Shown here piece by piece: positions 60,167 to 64,000 of a stretch of DNA of 64,000 nucleotides. The DNA comes from CAIYRG01 sp963747255 (GTDB lineage: Bacteria > Pseudomonadota > Alphaproteobacteria > Micropepsales > Micropepsaceae). The notes below the pieces were generated by a model. It saw only the letters and a list, made by a program, of their open reading frames with translations, searched no databases and was not told where the DNA came from. Every line of letters begins with the position of its first letter. Positions within the stretch are counted from its first letter, which is position 1. The stretch lies in assembly GCA_963747255.1 (NCBI GenBank), contig CAVVEG010000019.1, positions 1 to 64,000 of the forward strand. The letters run 5' to 3'. The position numbers were made by a program, and so were the translations under genes.

Positions 60167-61987
60167 TTGGTGTTGCCGCTGGGATTCGATTTCCTGCGCG
60201 GGACGCGGCATTTCGATTTTGTTAACGAGCTGAGTTTACCTTCGTCGCGCATTGCAGGGGAGTTCGGGTTGCGTGGCGTGTTGACGGAGCCGACAACAAA
60301 TACCGCGACTCAGCACGCCGAAGTGCTGGAAGACCTGCGGCACGCGCTTTTTGGCGCCCAGGCCATTGCATTCGACTGGTCACTCAAAGATGGGCGCATC
60401 TGCTGGGATTCCGCAAACGCCGGCCACAGCGACAGCGCCGAATTCGGCTCGATGGATCATTATGGGCCGTTTCGGATATTGCTCGATCGCGCGGCCCTGC
60501 GGCGACTGAGGACGCTTGTCGAAGAGCCATTTCCGCTTAATCCGGCGTTCATTCTGCAATTCCCGGATGGCACCGGACTAACACGCCACTGGTTCGAGAT
60601 GGCCGCGGTAAGGATCCAGGGTCCGGATGGCCGCGCGGAAAAGATAAAGGGCGTCATCCGCAACACCGGAACCGGCAGAGAAGCGAGCGATCAAATGACA
60701 TGGCTCGCAACAAGGGACGACCTGACCGGCCATCTCAATCGCGCAGCGTTGCGGGAAGAACTCTCCGAATTCATTGAGCGGGCTGCGCAAAATGGCGAAA
60801 TGTACGGGTATCTGGTCGCCGCGGTCGATCAGCTCGGAATTATCAATCACATTCACGGGCATGATTCGGCCGACGAAGTGATTGCTTCGGTCGGAAAGCG
60901 GCTCGGTCAGGCGCTCAGGATGTCCGACTTGATCGGGCGGACGGCGGGCAACAAATTTGGAATTCTGCTGAAGCTTGGAAGCGAAGCCGAACTGGCACGC
61001 GTCGCTTCCCGGTTGCACACGGCCGTGAACGGAAAAACGGTCGACACACGCCACGGTGCGGTGCTCGCGACCATTTCCATAGGGGCTGTGCTCACGCCGC
61101 AACACGCCGGCAACGGCACGGAAGCCATGCGGCGGGCAGAAGAGGCGCTCGAAAAAGCGAAAACCTTTGGGCGAAACGGATTTGCCGTTTTCGCGCCTTC
61201 GGCGCATCGCGAGTTACAGCGCCGGCGCCTGGTTGCGGCCGGAGATGAGATCATCAAGGCGCTCGAAGAAGACCGGGTGCTGCTCGCTTATCAGCCGATC
61301 ATACACGCAAAATCGCGGGTGCGCGCATTTGACGAATGCCTGCTGCGAATCCAGCGCACGGATGGCACGCTACTCTGCGCCAAAGATTTCATTCCCGCGG
61401 CCGAAACACTGGGAATGGTGCGCATGCTTGACAGGCGCGCTCTTGAATTGGCAGTGGCCGAATTGTACCGCACACCGGACCTCAAGCTCGCGATCAATGT
61501 CTCCGCCACGACGGCGGGTGATCGTTCATGGCTCATCTCATTCATCAATTATGTTCGCGAACACCGGAAGATTGCGGATCGGCTTACGGTCGAGTTGACC
61601 GAAACCGCGGCGTTGCATTGTTTCGAAGAGACGGCGCGCTTTGTCACACGCCTTCGCGACGTGGGATGCCGAGTGGCGATCGACGACTTTGGGGCTGGCC
61701 ATACATCCTTCCGCAGTCTCTATGAGTTGCGATTCGATGCCGTGAAAATCGATGGAATGTATGTTGAGCACCTGAGTGAATCTGCGGAGAATCAGCTTTT
61801 CGTGCGAACGCTCGCCGAACTTGCCCGGAATTTGAAGCTGGAAACCGTCGCGGAATGGGTCAGTTCCGAGGAGGACGCAGCGCTACTGGAAGAATTCGGA
61901 ATTGATTTTTTCCAGGGCCATTATTTCGGCCGTCCGGAAATCCAGCCGTCCTGGAGCCGCATCGGTCCGGTTACTGCCGCCGCCTGA
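60167..61987 (+). CDS. Degenerate-GGDEF/EAL c-di-GMP phosphodiesterase
   Basis: The 606-residue cytosolic protein has a PAS-like N-terminal domain (AIAFDWSLKDGRICW), a GGDEF-type domain, and an EAL domain. The GGDEF loop reads RTAGNKFGILLK, so cyclase activity is unlikely. The EAL domain keeps key residues: FDECLLRI (Glu-x-Leu-x-Arg), LAINVSATTAG, TVELTETAAL, VAIDDFGAGHTSFRSLYEL, KIDGMYVEHL and GIDFFQGHYFGRPE, so hydrolysis of c-di-GMP is expected. The start is a GTG at 60167; a later start inside the first 40 residues is possible. It ends seven bases before the convergent phaR. Confidence 0.85.
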   Translation: MVLPLGFDFLRGTRHFDFVNELSLPSSRIAGEFGLRGVLTEPTTNTATQHAEVLEDLRHALFGAQAIAFDWSLKDGRICWDSANAGHSDSAEFGSMDHYGPFRILLDRAALRRLRTLVEEPFPLNPAFILQFPDGTGLTRHWFEMAAVRIQGPDGRAEKIKGVIRNTGTGREASDQMTWLATRDDLTGHLNRAALREELSEFIERAAQNGEMYGYLVAAVDQLGIINHIHGHDSADEVIASVGKRLGQALRMSDLIGRTAGNKFGILLKLGSEAELARVASRLHTAVNGKTVDTRHGAVLATISIGAVLTPQHAGNGTEAMRRAEEALEKAKTFGRNGFAVFAPSAHRELQRRRLVAAGDEIIKALEEDRVLLAYQPIIHAKSRVRAFDECLLRIQRTDGTLLCAKDFIPAAETLGMVRMLDRRALELAVAELYRTPDLKLAINVSATTAGDRSWLISFINYVREHRKIADRLTVELTETAALHCFEETARFVTRLRDVGCRVAIDDFGAGHTSFRSLYELRFDAVKIDGMYVEHLSESAENQLFVRTLAELARNLKLETVAEWVSSEEDAALLEEFGIDFFQGHYFGRPEIQPSWSRIGPVTAAA

Positions 61988-61994
61988 AGAAATA

Positions 61995-62624
61995 TCATTT
62001 TCGCTGGGCGAGCTCCGCGATCTGGCGCCGCATCGCCTCAACCTGATCCTTCAGTTCCTGGATGTCATCGCTGCGCGATGGGGATGGCGCGGTTTTTTGC
62101 TCGTGCGCTCGCGTGCTGTCCGGCGGGGCTTCATCGGTGGGCCCATTCCGCGTTCCCATTCCGCCGAATGGTGAGAACATGCGCATCGCACGGTCGAACA
62201 TCTGGAGATTTTGCCGTGTGAGCTGCTCAAAATCGCGGTAACCGAGCTTGCCCCCCAAAGCGTCGGCAAATTTCTGACGGATGTCATTCTGGTTCCTGGC
62301 AAAACTCTCCATCGACATTTCGAGATAGGAAGGAATGAAGGCCTGCAGGCTGTCGCCATAAAAACGGATCAACTGTCGCAGGAACTGGATCGGAAGAAGA
62401 TGCTGGCCTTTGTTCTCTTCTTCGAAAATGATTTGTGCGAGTACCTGGCGCGTGATGTCTTCGCCGGTTCGTGCGTCGCGAACCTCAAATTCCACTCCCT
62501 CTTTGACCATGTCGCAAAGCTGCTCAAGGGTGATGTAGGATGACGTGCCCGTGTTGTAGAGGCGCCGGTTGGCATATTTCTTGATGATAATCGGGCCCGG
62601 TGCTCCGCTTTTCTTTTCGCTCAA
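61995..62624 (-). CDS. phaR: Polyhydroxyalkanoate synthesis regulator PhaR
   Basis: PhaR represses phasin and its own gene and binds poly-3-hydroxybutyrate granules. The N-terminal DNA-binding domain is clear: PIIIKKYANRRLYNTGTSSY, ITLEQLCDMVKEGVEFEVRD and GEDITRQVLAQIIFEEENKG. The PHB-accumulation domain follows (HLLPIQFLRQLIRFYGDSLQ), then a Gln/Ala-rich coiled end. A TTG at 62624 starts the conserved region; an upstream in-frame start to 62747 would add unrelated sequence. Length is about 209 residues. It is divergent from phaA. Confidence 0.9.
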   Translation of the reverse strand: MSEKKSGAPGPIIIKKYANRRLYNTGTSSYITLEQLCDMVKEGVEFEVRDARTGEDITRQVLAQIIFEEENKGQHLLPIQFLRQLIRFYGDSLQAFIPSYLEMSMESFARNQNDIRQKFADALGGKLGYRDFEQLTRQNLQMFDRAMRMFSPFGGMGTRNGPTDEAPPDSTRAHEQKTAPSPSRSDDIQELKDQVEAMRRQIAELAQRK

Positions 62625-62739
62625 GAAGTTTTTTTCCCGTAGCTGATAATTGTCCGGCGCGCTGCATCTCCCGTCAGGGAGGCGGTTTCCGGGGCACCGT
62701 TCATTACACGTGCTTCTGGCCACTGCTGTCCAGACACTA

Positions 62740-62758
62740 TTTTGCAATGCAGCATTTT
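62740..62758. promoter_or_regulatory. TGC/GCA-rich site between phaR and phaA
   Basis: TTTTGCAATGCAGCATTTTT-like sequence in the 174-base phaR-phaA gap has GCA/TGC repeats flanked by T-runs. PhaR of Paracoccus is reported to bind TGC-rich elements, so this is a candidate autoregulatory site. The match is weak and may be chance. Confidence 0.3.
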
Positions 62759-62798
62759 TCCGTTACCAATGGCTGAACAAGCGAAACGAGGTTACGTG

Positions 62799-63967
62799 AT
62801 GGATGTTGTGATCGCTTCCGGGGCGAGAACGCCGGTCGGGTCCTTCAATGGGGCGTTCGCGAATTTGCCGGCGCACGAGCTTGGCGCGGTGGCAATCGGC
62901 GCGGCCCTTGAGCGCGCAAAAGTCGCGCCGGCAGAAGTATCGGAGGTCATCCTGGGGCAAATTCTTACCGCCGCGCAGGGCCAGAATCCCGCAAGGCAGG
63001 CTGCAATGAAAGCCGGTGTGCCCGTCGAAACGCCGGCCTATCTGGTAAATCAATTGTGCGGTTCGGGGTTGCGGGCTGTCGCTCTTGGCTATCAGGCGAT
63101 TCGAAATGGCGATGCTTCGATCGTGGTGGCCGGCGGGCAGGAATTGATGAGCATGGCGCCCCATGCCGCCCACCTTCGAGCCGGTCAGAAAATGGGGGCG
63201 CTCCAGATGGTGGATACGATGATTGTGGACGGCCTGATGGATGCCTTTCATGGCATTCACATGGGGATCACGGCCGAAAACGTGGCGCGCGAATACCAGA
63301 TCACTCGCGAGGAGCAGGACCGGTTCGCCGTCGCGTCGCAAAACAAGGCTGAAGCAGCCAGGAAAAGCGGGCGTTTTCGGGATGAGATCGTGCCCGTGAA
63401 CGTTCCCGAGCGCAAAGGTATAAGAACCGTAGCCGACGACGAGTATATCCGCGAGGGCGTTACGTTTGACGCGATTTCAGCCTTGCGCCCTGCCTTCGCC
63501 AGGGACGGAACCGTGACAGCGGCGAACGCCTCCGGAATCAATGACGGCGCGGCCGCTCTCGTGCTGATGGGCGGGAAGGATGCGGAAGCACGTGGCGCGA
63601 CTGTGCTTGGGCGAATAGCATCCTGGGCGAGCGCCGGTGTGGACCCCAGAGTGATGGGGACCGGCCCAATTCCTTCTTCCCGGCTGGCGTTGAAGAAAGC
63701 GGGATGGAGCACATCGGAGCTCGACCTGATTGAGTCCAACGAAGCATTTGCAGCCCAGGCCTGTGCCGTAAACCGGGCACTTGCCTGGGACACCGACAGG
63801 GTCAATGTGAATGGCGGCGCGATTGCCATCGGTCATCCGGTGGGAGCTTCCGGTGGCCGGATTCTGTCACCCTGCTCTATGAAATGCAGCGTCGGAACGC
63901 GAAAAAAGGGATTGCGACGATGTGCATCGGAGGCGGCATGGGAATAGCCGTCTGCATCGAACGATAA
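62799..63967 (+). CDS. phaA: Acetyl-CoA acetyltransferase (thiolase) PhaA, one frame change near the end
   Basis: PhaA condenses two acetyl-CoA into acetoacetyl-CoA, the first step of polyhydroxybutyrate synthesis. Motifs: VVIASGARTPVGSFNGAFAN, VNQLCGSGLRAVALGYQAIR with the nucleophile Cys, ESNEAFAAQACAVNRAL, and GGAIAIGHPVGASGGRI with the catalytic His. Near 63867 one base seems missing (CTG-GTC expected), after which TLLYEMQRRNAKKGIATMCI continues in frame, with the second Cys in the next segment (IGGGMGIAVCIER), to a TAA at 63965-63967. The start at 62799 has a CGAGG site. About 389 residues. Confidence 0.92.
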
Positions 63968-63981
63968 GCGCGGAGGATCTG

Positions 63982-64000
63982 GTGGACCGGGTTGCGATTG
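63982..64000 (+). CDS. phaB: Start of acetoacetyl-CoA reductase PhaB (partial)
   Basis: A GTG at 63982 behind a strong CGGAGGATCTG ribosome site begins VDRVAI, which fits the usual PhaB start (short-chain dehydrogenase, xRVAxVTGGTRGIG). It lies 14 bases after phaA and is cut by the window edge. PhaB reduces acetoacetyl-CoA to (R)-3-hydroxybutyryl-CoA with NADPH. The call rests on six codons and gene order. Confidence 0.55.

Noticed and set aside
1..64000. Mobile elements, CRISPR arrays, tRNA or rRNA genes
   Set aside because: No transposase, integrase, repeat-spacer pattern or RNA gene was recognised by eye; a covariance-model search would be needed for certainty on small RNAs.

Overview
The window is high-GC bacterial chromosome, most likely alphaproteobacterial. 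The evidence is a CtrA response regulator next to a ChpT phosphotransferase, a DUF1134/EipA envelope protein, a PhaR-PhaA-(PhaB) polyhydroxybutyrate locus, the very large NAD-glutamate dehydrogenase, and a tsaD/hemC-hemD block. No rRNA, tRNA, IS element, prophage, plasmid origin or CRISPR array was seen. Genes are dense, often joined by ATGA overlaps, and no gene-free stretch exceeds 300 bases.

Layout. 1-3626: glycogen/trehalose metabolism (GH13 alpha-glucosidase cut by the window edge, divergent from treZ). 3694-7072: secreted VOC and cupin proteins, a TIGR02444 protein and a TPR-SPOR lipoprotein. 7276-13610: first UbiD/UbiX decarboxylase block with a solitary molybdopterin hydroxylase subunit and a TauD-type dioxygenase. 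13744-20576: housekeeping and cell cycle (secF, exoD, eipA, cysQ, chpT, ctrA, fliJ, mnmA). 20573-31519: a periplasmic oxidation island with two PQQ dehydrogenases, a diheme cytochrome c, an amidohydrolase, a secreted VOC protein and six paralogues of an uncharacterised exported family. 31652-41555: exonuclease, NAD-glutamate dehydrogenase, xth, tsaD, hemC, hemD and a short membrane-anchored protein. 41665-45999: envelope sugar enzymes, ending in a beta-lactamase-like/NamZ fusion. 46189-48048: two coupled small proteins and an M20 peptidase. 48062-59244: a catabolic island of two UbiD-family enzymes, a second solitary molybdopterin hydroxylase subunit, cupin, amidohydrolase, alpha/beta hydrolase, ornithine-cyclodeaminase-like protein and acyl-CoA/acid ligase, transcribed outward from a short divergent promoter. 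59346-64000: DUF1223 protein, degenerate-GGDEF/EAL protein, and phaR divergent from phaA and the first codons of phaB.

The strongest candidate for an undescribed system is the 20.6-31.5 kb island. Two operons diverge from 24942-25088, each with a quinoprotein dehydrogenase carrying a D-x-D pair typical of lanthanide-dependent enzymes. All six paralogues have exported N-termini and most share a core around GHYEGDTLVVDTIGLNDRT. The second notable site is the chpT promoter, where a perfect CtrA box (TTAA-N7-TTAAC) lies with three GANTC methylation sites within 60 bp.

Caveat on sequence quality: at least ten genes, including the essential hemC and the conserved NAD-glutamate dehydrogenase and phaA, show single-site frame changes with intact protein sequence on both sides. 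Residual indel errors in the assembly are more likely than true gene decay. Such genes are annotated over their full span.
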